Source of the DNA: an uncultured Brachyspira sp. | GTDB lineage: Bacteria > Spirochaetota > Brachyspiria > Brachyspirales > Brachyspiraceae | Assembly: GCF_934747485.1 (NCBI RefSeq) | Contig: NZ_CAKVGN010000028.1 | Span: forward strand, 1 to 33,569 | Length of the DNA stretch: 33,569 nt | Reading direction: 5' to 3' | Shown: in pieces, positions 16,275-25,144 of the stretch | How the letters are laid out: the number at the start of each line of letters is the position of its first letter | How positions within the stretch are numbered: the first letter of the stretch is position 1 | Made by a program: the position numbers and the translations under genes | Notes under the pieces: model-generated | Database searches by the model: none | What the model saw: only the letters and a program-made list of their open reading frames with translations | Told to the model about the DNA's origin: nothing

Positions 16275-18116
16275 TTAATTATTAGGATATATTAATTTAT
16301 AGTCTTTTTTCTTTCCTGCCTCAACATAATCTTCGGGCACTACTTTCCAATTATTAAGCTTTTCAACAGTGATAGCACCATTTTGTTTTTCAAACCAATC
16401 TATAATATAATATCTCAAATCTTTATCTGTAGCTTTTAATACCAAATCCATATTTTGTAAAGTTTTTAAATCTATTCCCGCACCTTGTGATAAATGACCG
16501 CCGCCGCCGCTTCCTCTATAAGAGTTAATAGCAACTTTATACTCTTTATCTAATTCAAAAGACCTTCCGTCAGTAAAAGATTCTATTGTAACTTTTTGAC
16601 CTTTAGGTTTAGTAACATCAACAGTATAATTAATTCCTCCAACACTTTCATAATTATATGTAGGTGTAACTGTATCATAAGAATTATATCTGTTATTAAA
16701 TATTAATTCTCCATTTGCATCTTTCTTGAATGCTATTAAATGGTCATTAATATTAGTCATAGTATTAAACCATCTGTCATAAGAATATTCCATAATATCT
16801 TTTATTTGCTTTCCTGTTAATTTCATCACATAAAAGAAATTCTCATAAGGATAAAGGCTAAACATATCTCTCACCTCTACAACACCATTATTTAAAACAG
16901 CATCTTTACTTAAAGGAGCAGCAAAGCTAATATCAACGTCCTCGCCCAATTCTTCTTTAGCAATAGTAAACTCTAATTTGTGTATAAAACTTAAAAAATA
17001 ACTATCTCCAAACATAGCCTCATCGGAAGTAAGTTTAGTATTCAAATTACCAATATCACGGCTTACCCAAGTTTGTATAGCATTTTTAGAAGAATCAAAA
17101 TTATTTAAAAAGTCTTTATCTGCCTCATACTTTGAAACATCAATTAATTCACCTTTAAATTTAATATCCCAAGCATTATTAGTGTAAATCATGCTCACAT
17201 CAATAGAAGGTATAAATCTTGCAGCATTAACTCCTCCAAATATAGGCACAACTTTACCGCTTGGACTTTTTACCTCTTTAGTTTTTTGTTTAGTAGCCTC
17301 ATCATAACCCAAACCAGACCAGCCCTGATGGTCATGACCTACAAGTATAATATCAAAACCATCAACTTGCTCTGCCACTAACTGACTAGCATTTTCATTT
17401 TTGAAAGTTTCTTTATCTTCTGTATAATTGGCACCAGCATGGAAAAGCCCTATAACAATATCAGGATTCTCTTTTTCTTTTATAGTTTTCATCCATTTTT
17501 TTGCTGATTCAACCATATCTTCTACAGCCAATCCTTCATATAATACTTTTGGCAATTGTCTATCTATCGCAGGCTCTATTAAACCAAGTATTGCTATTTT
17601 TACTCCATTTTTTTCTACTATTGTATAAGGATTAAAATATGGATTTTTTGTTTTTTCATCTACCAAATTAGCACAGATTAAAGGAGCTTTTATTTCTTTA
17701 ACTATTTTATCATAAACATTATGCCCAGCCTCAACATCATGATTGCCCACTCCAACAGCATCATAATTCATATAATTAAGCACTTCTGACCATATATGAG
17801 GCTCATTAGTGGCAACAAAGTTATAATAATAAACTGTAGGCTGCCCCTGAAGAGAATCTCCATTATCTAACAATAGTATAGTTTTACCTTCATCTTTTAA
17901 TTTTTTTATATATGTATTTACCTGTGCCATAGAAGTATTTTCTTCTTCATCTGTAATAAAATTATAAGGAAAAATCATTCCATGTATATCTGTAGTTTCA
18001 ACTATGGTAAAATTAATTTCACCTTCCGGGTAGATTCTTTTAGAATTATTAGAATTATTACAAGACAATAAAACCAATAATGAAATAATTGCAATTATAA
18101 TATATTCTTTTTTCAT
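16275..18116 (-). CDS. CpdB-like 2',3'-cyclic phosphodiesterase / nucleotidase lipoprotein
   Basis: This 613-aa lipoprotein has lipobox LLSC (Cys19). The metallophosphatase domain has TTDIHG (Asp43, His45), DNGDSLQG (Asp87), GNHDVEAGHNVYDKI (Asn125, His126), GLFHAG and VGHDHQGW. The C-terminal nucleotidase domain has FSLYPYENFFYVMKLTG and RGSGGGGH. The GNHDVEAGH form is typical of the cyclic-phosphodiesterase/nucleotidase branch found in gut anaerobes rather than of UshA. Predicted role: release of phosphate and nucleosides from nucleotides outside the cytoplasm. The start is ATG 18116, because GGAG lies six bases upstream; the ATG at 18128 overlaps that site. This is a second, distinct member of the superfamily in the window, beside the gene at 154-1698. 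Confidence 0.9.
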   Translation of the reverse strand: MKKEYIIIAIISLLVLLSCNNSNNSKRIYPEGEINFTIVETTDIHGMIFPYNFITDEEENTSMAQVNTYIKKLKDEGKTILLLDNGDSLQGQPTVYYYNFVATNEPHIWSEVLNYMNYDAVGVGNHDVEAGHNVYDKIVKEIKAPLICANLVDEKTKNPYFNPYTIVEKNGVKIAILGLIEPAIDRQLPKVLYEGLAVEDMVESAKKWMKTIKEKENPDIVIGLFHAGANYTEDKETFKNENASQLVAEQVDGFDIILVGHDHQGWSGLGYDEATKQKTKEVKSPSGKVVPIFGGVNAARFIPSIDVSMIYTNNAWDIKFKGELIDVSKYEADKDFLNNFDSSKNAIQTWVSRDIGNLNTKLTSDEAMFGDSYFLSFIHKLEFTIAKEELGEDVDISFAAPLSKDAVLNNGVVEVRDMFSLYPYENFFYVMKLTGKQIKDIMEYSYDRWFNTMTNINDHLIAFKKDANGELIFNNRYNSYDTVTPTYNYESVGGINYTVDVTKPKGQKVTIESFTDGRSFELDKEYKVAINSYRGSGGGGHLSQGAGIDLKTLQNMDLVLKATDKDLRYYIIDWFEKQNGAITVEKLNNWKVVPEDYVEAGKKKDYKLIYPNN

Positions 18117-18200
18117 TGAGAACTCCATAATTATTATTGTTATAATGTATAAGTATATTGAAAAAAAAGAATATATCTATTTTATTTTAAATAAATTTAA

Positions 18201-19133
18201 TTATTTTGTAAAACCTTTGGTCTCGTCATAAAGCTCTATATATTTTTTTATGCCTTTTGCTGTGGCTTTTACCATTTTTAGCCTTGTCTCTTTATTTTTT
18301 AGAAACTTAGCATCATCGGCATTTGTGATAAAACCAACCTCTATAAGCGTAGACGGCATTATCGCACCTTTCAAAACATAAAATAATGCATTTTGAACAG
18401 GCTTAGTTCTCTTTGCTACACCAGACACTTTATGCACTTCATCTGTAATAGACTCTGCCAGCATTCTGCTTTCTTTTTGATACTGTTCTATTAACATATA
18501 GTTATGAGTAAGCTGCGATGAATAGTCTTCGTATTTAGCAGAATCTATTTTATCAAATTTCACCAAAGCACTGTTTTCAAACATAGATACAGCCCTCGCA
18601 TATTCGCTTGATTCCTGAGCACTTACAAAATATGCCTCAAAACCCTTGGCACTAGAGCTTAATGAAGCATTGGCATGAACACTTATTAATAATGCATTGT
18701 TTGCTTTTTCTGTGTTTATTTTTGCTGCAGTATTTGCTATTTCAAAACGTTCTGCAAGAGTAGGGTAGGTGTCATTTGTTCTTGTTAATACTATCTTTAC
18801 ATTTGGAAGTATATTTTCTAATTCTTTTTTAAGCTCTAGAGAAAATGACAAAACTATATCTTTTTCATATACCTTTCCAACACCAATAGAACCGGGGTCT
18901 TTTCCGCCATGACCTGGGTCTATTATTATTGTTGTGATTCCTTTAGAATCAAATTTATTTTTTGCTGGGTTAAAAGCGTTTTTTAAATCTTCTGCTGTAA
19001 TATTTAAATTGTTTAATTTTATTTTATCATTATTCTGAGAATATAAAAAACAAGTATTAAATAGAGCTAATACAAAAAATAATATTATTCTTCTTTTATT
19101 TCCTCTGAATAACCACAATCTTCCTTGATACAA
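18201..19133 (-). CDS. N-acetylmuramoyl-L-alanine amidase (Amidase_3)
   Basis: This enzyme cleaves the bond between MurNAc and L-alanine in peptidoglycan, acting outside the cytoplasmic membrane during cell separation. The Amidase_3 zinc and catalytic residues are visible: His75 (IDPGHGGKDPGS), Glu90, His153 (SVHANAS) and Glu265 (LIEVGF). An N-terminal hydrophobic segment (about 16-31) is the export signal; there is no cell-wall-binding or AMIN domain. The start is unresolved: there is no in-frame ATG. TTG 19133 has no clear ribosome binding site; TTG 19118 has AAGGA only three bases upstream. Both overlap the 3' end of topA, so translational coupling is likely. Numbering here counts from 19133 (310 aa). 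Confidence 0.85.
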   Translation of the reverse strand: MYQGRLWLFRGNKRRIILFFVLALFNTCFLYSQNNDKIKLNNLNITAEDLKNAFNPAKNKFDSKGITTIIIDPGHGGKDPGSIGVGKVYEKDIVLSFSLELKKELENILPNVKIVLTRTNDTYPTLAERFEIANTAAKINTEKANNALLISVHANASLSSSAKGFEAYFVSAQESSEYARAVSMFENSALVKFDKIDSAKYEDYSSQLTHNYMLIEQYQKESRMLAESITDEVHKVSGVAKRTKPVQNALFYVLKGAIMPSTLIEVGFITNADDAKFLKNKETRLKMVKATAKGIKKYIELYDETKGFTK

Positions 19134-21190
19134 ACTTTAAACAATCCTTTGTTTTTAATATTCTTCTCTACCATAAGCCCATTACATTTAGGACAAGGCT
19201 CAAGCAAAGGTTTATCCCAGCTTACAAAATCGCATTTAGGATAATTGGAACAGCCATAAAACTCTCTTCCTCTCTTAGAACGCTTTAATGTAATGTCGCC
19301 TCCGCATTTAGGACAAATACCAAAAGATATACCCTTAGTATTCTTACATTCAGGGAATCCGGAACAAGCAATAAAATATCCGTATCTTCCTAAACGTTTA
19401 ATCATCTTCTTACCGCATTTCTCACATACAAAATCAGTCTCTTCATTAAAGAAGTCTTTCATATTGTGAATATTTTCTGTGGCAGTTTTGAGCGTATCCA
19501 AAAAATGAGGATAGAACTCTTTTAATATATTATTCCATTCTACATTATCGTCTTCTATTTTATCAAGTTTACTTTCCATCTCGGCAGTAAAGTTAATATT
19601 TACAAGTTCTGGGAAATTTTCGCTTATAAGTTCATTAACAAGTTTTCCAAGCTCTGTAGGTACAAGCTGTTTACCTTTTCTCTGTACATAATGCCTTGAT
19701 ATAATTGTTTTTATTGTTGGGGCATAAGTAGAAGGTCTGCCTATACCTGATTCTTCAAGTATTTTTACTAATGAAGCATCTGTATATCTTGGAGGAGGTG
19801 TTGTAAAATGCTGCTGAGGATTATGCTCTACAAAATCGCATATTTCTCCATTTGACAAACTTGGCATTTTTGAAGCCTTTTCTTTATCTTCTTTGTCTAT
19901 AGTAAGCACTTTCATAAATCCATCAAACTCTATTTTTGATGAAGAAACAGCAAACTCACAATCGCCTGCAACAATTACTGCTCTTGTATTTTTCATTTTT
20001 GCAGGAAGCATTTGAGAAGATACAAATCTCTCCCATATAAGTTTATAAAGTTTATACTGTTCAGGTTTTAAATATTCTTTAATGCTGTCTGGTGTTAAAA
20101 ATACATTAGTAGGTCTTATAGCTTCGTGAGCATCTTGTGCATTCTTTTTTACAGAATAGTTTGGAGGCTCTGGAGGTAAATAATTACTTCCATATTCCTT
20201 TTGTATAAAATCTCTTGCCTGCTCTTGAGCCACTGGAGATATTCTCACACTATCAGTACGCATATATGTTATAAGTCCTGTAGCCTCTCCTGCTATAGAT
20301 ACTCCTTCATAGAGTGTTTGTGCTATTTGCATTGTCTTTGATGAGTTGTAGCCTAAAGATGTGCTTGCTGCCTGCTGCAATTTACTTGTAGTGTATGGAG
20401 CTGTTGGGTTTCTTAATCTGTCTTTTATCTCTATGCTTGATACTGTGTAAGTTTTATCTTTTAAATGCTCCATTATAGCATCAACATCTTCTTTGGTTTT
20501 TAAATCAGGCTTTTCACCTTTATATTTCTGAAGTTCTGCTAAAAACTCTTTATTTTTATGTTTTAAAAATACTCCGAAAGTCCAATATTCTACAGGCACA
20601 AATGTTTCTATTTCGTCTTCTCTGCTGCAGATTATAAGCAATGCAACATTCTGTACTCTTCCTGCAGAAAGTCCTCTTTTTATTTTCTCCCAAAGCAGAG
20701 GACTTAAATTATAACCGATAAGCCTGTCTAATACCCTTCTTGCTTTTTGGGCATTTACTTTTGCTATGTCTATATCTCTTGGCTTATCAATGGCTTCTTT
20801 AAGCGCATCTTTTGTAATCTCGTGAAAAACTATTCTCTTTATAGGTACAGCAGAGTTAATGCTTCTTATTTTGTTTCCTATATGCCAAGCTATGCTTTCC
20901 CCTTCTCTATCGTCATCGGCAGCAAGCAATACCTCTTCAGATTTCTTTGCCTCTTTTTTAAGCTCATTTAATATCTTAGCTCTTCCTCTTATTGTTATGT
21001 ATTCAGGCTCAAAACCATTGTCTACATCTATAGCTAATCTGCTTCTCGGCAAGTCTATTAAATGCCCCATTGATGATAATACTACATAATCTGAACCTAA
21101 ATATCTATTTATAGTTTTTGCCTTAGCAGGCGACTCAACTATTACTAACTTTTTCTTATTAGTTTTCTTTTCTTTAGTTTTTGCAGCCAT
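19085..21190 (-). CDS. topA: DNA topoisomerase I
   Basis: This 701-aa type IA topoisomerase relaxes negatively supercoiled DNA. The TOPRIM domain has Glu19 (IVESPAKAKT) and the ADDDREGE acidic triad (91-98). The active-site Tyr309 lies in LITYMRTDS, with Arg311 next to it. The C-terminal region (about 595-700) carries three zinc-ribbon units of the CxxC type, as CEKCGKKM, CPKCGGDI and CPKCNGLM with paired downstream Cys. AAGGA lies eight bases before the ATG. dprA ends 18 bases upstream, and the amidase start overlaps its 3' end, so these genes form one minus-strand unit. Complete, with normal length. Confidence 0.97.
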   Translation of the reverse strand: MAAKTKEKKTNKKKLVIVESPAKAKTINRYLGSDYVVLSSMGHLIDLPRSRLAIDVDNGFEPEYITIRGRAKILNELKKEAKKSEEVLLAADDDREGESIAWHIGNKIRSINSAVPIKRIVFHEITKDALKEAIDKPRDIDIAKVNAQKARRVLDRLIGYNLSPLLWEKIKRGLSAGRVQNVALLIICSREDEIETFVPVEYWTFGVFLKHKNKEFLAELQKYKGEKPDLKTKEDVDAIMEHLKDKTYTVSSIEIKDRLRNPTAPYTTSKLQQAASTSLGYNSSKTMQIAQTLYEGVSIAGEATGLITYMRTDSVRISPVAQEQARDFIQKEYGSNYLPPEPPNYSVKKNAQDAHEAIRPTNVFLTPDSIKEYLKPEQYKLYKLIWERFVSSQMLPAKMKNTRAVIVAGDCEFAVSSSKIEFDGFMKVLTIDKEDKEKASKMPSLSNGEICDFVEHNPQQHFTTPPPRYTDASLVKILEESGIGRPSTYAPTIKTIISRHYVQRKGKQLVPTELGKLVNELISENFPELVNINFTAEMESKLDKIEDDNVEWNNILKEFYPHFLDTLKTATENIHNMKDFFNEETDFVCEKCGKKMIKRLGRYGYFIACSGFPECKNTKGISFGICPKCGGDITLKRSKRGREFYGCSNYPKCDFVSWDKPLLEPCPKCNGLMVEKNIKNKGLFKVCIKEDCGYSEEIKEE

Positions 21191-21208
21191 TTTTTATATC
21201 CTTAAATT

Positions 21209-22444
21209 TTATTTCTCTATACTATAATATTTTCCAGATAATTGCTTTATAAAACCATTAATCTCTAACTGCATAAGCAAAGATGTTACACTCTGAACTT
21301 TCATATTGGTTTTTTCTATTATATCGTCTATGTGTATTTTTTCAACCTCGCTTATTATATCATAAATTATAGCTTCGTCATCTTGTAAATTAGGTTTTAT
21401 AATACTCTCTTTTTTATTTTCTTTTTTATCTAATTTCTTTTCTTGCTTTAAAACCTTATTATTTTTTTTAATATCACTAATTTTATTAACTTCTGTATTT
21501 TTGTTAATATTTCCGCCTTCAAAATATTTAAGCTTCATTTTAACATAATTTTCATCATTAGAAAATATATCATCAAAATCTTCTAATATATCCAACACAT
21601 TATATGCTATTTTAGCACCGTCTTTATAAAGCTTATGATTGCCGTAATACTCTTTTAGTTTCTCATTGTATGGAGCTATATAAACATCTCTGCCTTGATT
21701 GAGTGCAAAGTCTACTGTTATTAAAGCCCCCGATTTGCTGGACGCCTCAACCATAACAACAGCATAAGAAAGCCCTGATATTATCCTGTTTCTTCTTGGG
21801 AAGTTTGTTTTATCCGGCTTTCTTCCTACTTCAAACTCGCTAATTATAAGACCTCTTTCTATTAATTTATTATAAACCTTTAAATTCTCTGAAGGATAAA
21901 CATTGTCTATTCCGCACCCTAAAACCGCTACAGTGTTAGCCCCAGAACTTATAGCACCAATATGTGCCTCTTTATCTATCCCCTTAGCCATACCAGATAC
22001 TACAGAAATATTTAATGCCGACAACTTTGAAGATATATCAAAAGCATACTTATAGCTTTTATCTGTTGGAAACCTTGTGCCTACCACCGCTATAGAGTTT
22101 CTTCTTAACTTTTTTAAATCCCCTTTATAATAAAGTATATATGGGGGATTATCTATTTGCTTTAAATTAAACGGATATTCTTCGTCAAATAAACTTAATA
22201 TGCCAATACCATAACTTTTTGATTTTTCTATTATGTCGTTGGCTTTGTCTAATATTTCATTTTTATTAAAATTGCCTATTTGCGATTTGAACTTTTTTTC
22301 TAACAGCAATTTTATATTTTCTTCTTTATCTTCAAAAATATTTTCTACAGAGTCATAATGATTAATAAGCTCTGATATTCTTTTATCGCCTACTTTGTCA
22401 ATTTGGTTTAAGGCTATTAGATATATATTTTTATCACTATGCAT
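21209..22444 (-). CDS. dprA: DNA processing protein DprA/Smf
   Basis: This 411-aa protein binds incoming single-stranded DNA and loads RecA in transformable bacteria; its role in spirochaetes is unclear. The Rossmann-like core has VVGTRFPT (120-127), SGMAKGID (150-157), GCGIDNVYP (176-184) and NFPRRNRIIS (214-223). A Lys/Asn-rich linker (about 295-345) joins it to a C-terminal winged-helix domain (about 350-411). The start is ATG 22444, with GGAGA about 10 bases upstream. It lies 26 bases after the TPR lipoprotein stop and 18 bases before topA; the dprA-topA order is common in bacteria. Confidence 0.94.
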   Translation of the reverse strand: MHSDKNIYLIALNQIDKVGDKRISELINHYDSVENIFEDKEENIKLLLEKKFKSQIGNFNKNEILDKANDIIEKSKSYGIGILSLFDEEYPFNLKQIDNPPYILYYKGDLKKLRRNSIAVVGTRFPTDKSYKYAFDISSKLSALNISVVSGMAKGIDKEAHIGAISSGANTVAVLGCGIDNVYPSENLKVYNKLIERGLIISEFEVGRKPDKTNFPRRNRIISGLSYAVVMVEASSKSGALITVDFALNQGRDVYIAPYNEKLKEYYGNHKLYKDGAKIAYNVLDILEDFDDIFSNDENYVKMKLKYFEGGNINKNTEVNKISDIKKNNKVLKQEKKLDKKENKKESIIKPNLQDDEAIIYDIISEVEKIHIDDIIEKTNMKVQSVTSLLMQLEINGFIKQLSGKYYSIEK

Positions 22445-22470
22445 TTTAACTTGTTCTCCGTAAGCCCGCT

Positions 22471-23181
22471 CTAATTCATTCGGCTTATTATTTGATTTAT
22501 ATTGTTTAAGGCTGTTTGCTTTATGTTGTTTTCTTTTGCTAAAGACACTATCTTTCTATAGGCTTCAATAGACTCTTTGCCGTTTCCTAAACTATACTGT
22601 ATGCGTGCGAGTATGAATAAATAATCTATATTGTTAGGGTCTGTTTCTAAAGATTTATTTATTAAGCCTAATGCTTCTTTATAATAATTTTGCTGTATTC
22701 CTCTAAGCGATGACAGTGCTGCATAATAGTTGGGGTTATTGGGGTCTTTGTTTATTGCGAATTGTATATTGTTTTCTGCACGGGCTAAAAAGTTAGTTTT
22801 TTGTGTTTCATTGTCTGCACTCTCTGCGAGGTTTGCATATGATAATCCTAAACCATAACGCAAGTATGGGCTGTTGGGGAGAATTTTTAGAGCTTCTGTA
22901 AAATATTTTGCTGAGTAGGCATATTGTTTTTTTGCGAGGCTTCTTTCTGCTAACACTCTATATACTGCCCCTAACCTATCTTGAGCATAAATTTTTTGGT
23001 TTATTATATCGTTGTAGGTGTCTGTAACATCGAGAAGGGCTTTGTCATCATCTGCATTTTTACCTTTCTCATAGAGGTTGTATGCACGGTTTAGATTAAA
23101 TCTATTTTTAAATACTTGATTACAAGACATCAAAAAAAAGCAGGAAAAAATAAGCAATGATATTTTAAAAAATTTTTTCAT
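22471..23181 (-). CDS. TPR-repeat lipoprotein
   Basis: This 236-aa lipoprotein has a signal peptide ending in lipobox LMSC (Cys20). Tetratricopeptide repeats fill the mature part: YSAKYFTEALKILPNSPYLR, ENNIQFAINKDPNNPNYYAA, ALGLINKSLETDPNNIDYLF and SIEAYRKIVSLAKEN. TPR lipoproteins usually act as scaffolds in outer-membrane or periplasmic assemblies; no partner is evident. The start is ATG 23181; the frame extends to a GTG at 23196, but that GTGAGGG is itself the ribosome binding site. It heads the minus-strand run that continues with dprA, topA and the amidase. A copy of its first 16 codons and upstream region is repeated at 26558-26735. Confidence 0.88.
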   Translation of the reverse strand: MKKFFKISLLIFSCFFLMSCNQVFKNRFNLNRAYNLYEKGKNADDDKALLDVTDTYNDIINQKIYAQDRLGAVYRVLAERSLAKKQYAYSAKYFTEALKILPNSPYLRYGLGLSYANLAESADNETQKTNFLARAENNIQFAINKDPNNPNYYAALSSLRGIQQNYYKEALGLINKSLETDPNNIDYLFILARIQYSLGNGKESIEAYRKIVSLAKENNIKQTALNNINQIISRMN

Positions 23182-23302
23182 ACTAAAAACCCTCACATAA
23201 GGAAATATACTATATTATATAAAAAAGTAAAGAATTAATTAGGAAAAGGGCTGTCAAAAAAAGCAAAAGATTTATAACTATGTTAATTTTTGTATGTTAA
23301 CT
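23125..23302. repeat. Duplicated segment, copy 1 (start of TPR gene plus upstream region)
   Basis: This stretch covers the first codons of the TPR lipoprotein and about 120 bases of its upstream region. It is repeated at 26558-26735 with roughly a dozen differences by hand alignment. It ends at TATGTTAACT in both places. Confidence 0.88.
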
Positions 23303-23461
23303 AAAATCTACTTAATTATTTAATATTGTTTATGTAGAAAATAATATTCTATTAATTAAAATAATAATTAATTGCAAGTCATTAGCCTTCAATATGATAC
23401 AAAATATAATCTAATTTATCGGCTGCTGCAGGCGATTACAGGCGTCTATACGATTTGATAT

Positions 23462-23505
23462 TTTCATATAAAATTATGAAGATATTTACATAATTTCATA
23501 TAAAA
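23462..23505. repeat. Direct and inverted repeats upstream of sialidase A1
   Basis: TTTCATATAAAA occurs twice (23462-23473 and 23494-23505). Overlapping these, AAATTATG (23471-23478) and CATAATTT (23489-23496) are perfect inverted arms with a 10-base gap. The cluster lies just upstream of the -35 box and could be a regulator-binding site. The rest of 23303-23461 holds a short GC-richer patch at 23419-23452 and no recognised gene. Confidence 0.4.
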
Positions 23506-23522
23506 AAAATGTAAATTTTTAC

Positions 23523-23550
23523 TTGACTTTTTTTTTTTTTTTTTTATCAT
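23523..23550 (+). promoter_or_regulatory. Promoter of sialidase A1 with poly-T spacer
   Basis: TTGACT (23523-23528) and TATCAT (23545-23550) are separated by 16 bases that are all T. The run of 18 consecutive T spans 23528-23545. The promoter of the second cassette (26846-26873) has the same -35 and the same spacer length without the run. Slippage in the run would change the spacing and so promoter strength. Confidence 0.65.
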
Positions 23551-23666
23551 AAATATATAGACGCTATAGAAATATTCATATCTCTTTAGCATTTGTAAAT
23601 AATAGGCTGCTTAAATAAAATGCGGTTTCTTATTTTAATAAACAAAAAATTTTATAAGGAGTTTAT

Positions 23667-25052
23667 ATGAGCAAAAAGATTATTTATTTATTATCTTTAG
23701 TTATGGCTTTAAGCTTAGTATTTGCAGGCTGTAAGAAAAACAACACAACAGCCCCTACAGGCAACCCCCCTAATGAAGAAACAGAAGTAAAAAATAATAC
23801 AGGCGGTTTAACAAAAACATGGGAAGACTTAAAAAAGTATGATACTAATGCTATGAACGACTATGCTGTTATTAGTGAAACAGGCGGCGACTATTATAGA
23901 AACCCTGTAATAGTTGCTTTAGGCGGAGCAAATGTTTTAATAGTAACTGAGAAAAGAATACAATATCCCGGTTCTGCTAACGACATAGGTGTAAACGGCG
24001 ATAAGCCTGTAAGTATAATTTACTTATTAAGCAAGGACGGAGGCGACAACTTCGATGCCCCTAAGCCTGTTGCTGCAGACTCTCAGAGTAAAGACGATGC
24101 AGTTTCTGCTCCTGTAGTATATTATAAAAAAGGTAGTAATAAAGTTTATGTAATAGCTTCTGCTGGTTCAGGCATATCCCGCACAAGTCAAGATTATGCT
24201 AATAGAAATCCAAAATCAAAACTTAAATATTCTGTAGGAACAGTTACAGGCATTAATGCTCAAAATGCAATTCCAACAATAAAATGGAGTGAATGGAAAG
24301 AATTAAGTGTAAGTGGTAAAATAGATGATAATGTACAATTCGGCACACATTCTGGAAGAGGAATATTTAAAGATGATAATACTACTATGATTCTTCCTAT
24401 AATTACAGCAGAACAAGGCAGAAACGGTGCTGCTAAAGAGATGATGGGTGCACGTTTCTATGAAGTTACTGAATCTGGAGACACTCTTACTCTTGGTCAA
24501 AAAATAGGTCAAGACGTTTCTTTTAAAGCAGGAACTCCTAATTTTAGCGTATACAAAGAAGCAAAAGCTGTAGAATATGCTAATGGTAAAGTAACTTATT
24601 TAGCAGTTCCAAATCCTGAAGGCGGTAATGGAAAAATAGGTAAAGGTGATAGTAGTGCTAATAACAATGTTAATGCTACAGTAATAGCGGGTTCTGAAGG
24701 TTCTTTCGGTTTCTTGAAATTAGATAAAGGTTGGTATGGTTCTGCTCAGTATGATCCTGCTAATTATAAAAATGATAGTACTGGTAGTGGTCAAGATGAA
24801 ATATTATTCTCACATGTAATAACTCCAGCTGGAGAAAACCATATGCGTTTACTTGATGCTCAGCAATATCAGCCTCAAAATAAATCATTTAAAATAGCTA
24901 TAACTGGTAAAAGCTCTTCTATAGATGTTTTAGATGACGGTACTATAATTGTAGCTGCTGAAAAAGAAAGAAATTACAATGCTGATGGTTTAAAGTTTAA
25001 TATATTCTTTAGCAGATATACTCAAAGTTATTTATCTAGTCAGTTAGAATAA
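23667..25052 (+). CDS. Sialidase-like BNR/Asp-box lipoprotein A1
   Basis: This 461-aa lipoprotein has lipobox FAGC (Cys22) and a Thr/Asn/Pro linker. The body is a predicted six-bladed beta-propeller of the GH33 exo-alpha-sialidase type. Landmarks are YYRNP (Arg78, matching the RIP-motif arginine that holds the sialic acid carboxylate), EKR (Glu95, Arg97), ANDIG (Asp106, candidate catalytic Asp), the Asp-box SKDGGDNF (122-129), FGTHSGRGI, and near the end SSSIDVLDDGTIIVAAE. The propeller is degenerate, with few Asp-boxes. Predicted role: releasing or binding host sialic acid at the cell surface. ATAAGGAG precedes the ATG. The promoter has an 18-T tract. Activity is unproven. Confidence 0.75.
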   Translation: MSKKIIYLLSLVMALSLVFAGCKKNNTTAPTGNPPNEETEVKNNTGGLTKTWEDLKKYDTNAMNDYAVISETGGDYYRNPVIVALGGANVLIVTEKRIQYPGSANDIGVNGDKPVSIIYLLSKDGGDNFDAPKPVAADSQSKDDAVSAPVVYYKKGSNKVYVIASAGSGISRTSQDYANRNPKSKLKYSVGTVTGINAQNAIPTIKWSEWKELSVSGKIDDNVQFGTHSGRGIFKDDNTTMILPIITAEQGRNGAAKEMMGARFYEVTESGDTLTLGQKIGQDVSFKAGTPNFSVYKEAKAVEYANGKVTYLAVPNPEGGNGKIGKGDSSANNNVNATVIAGSEGSFGFLKLDKGWYGSAQYDPANYKNDSTGSGQDEILFSHVITPAGENHMRLLDAQQYQPQNKSFKIAITGKSSSIDVLDDGTIIVAAEKERNYNADGLKFNIFFSRYTQSYLSSQLE

Positions 25053-25078
25053 TTTGAGAGAAAAATAATTGAATAGAT

Positions 25079-25128
25079 ACAAGGAATATATTTGATAGTT
25101 TCAAGTAAGTATATTCCTTGTTGTTTTT
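25079..25128 (+). terminator. Terminator between A1 and B1
   Basis: Perfect 12-bp arms ACAAGGAATATA (25079-25090) and TATATTCCTTGT (25110-25121), a 19-nt loop, and a following TGTTTTT. No separate promoter was seen between it and the B1 start, so B1 may depend on read-through. Confidence 0.85.
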
Positions 25129-25144
25129 AATTAGGAAAAGATAA

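Noticed and set aside
17428..17628. Plus-strand frame inside the CpdB-like gene
   Set aside because: Shadow of a well-supported minus-strand gene; the same applies to the frames at 4733-4933, 20747-21089, 25411-25653 and 33121-33480.
23182..23196. GTG start for the TPR lipoprotein
   Set aside because: The GTGAGGG is the ribosome binding site of ATG 23181.
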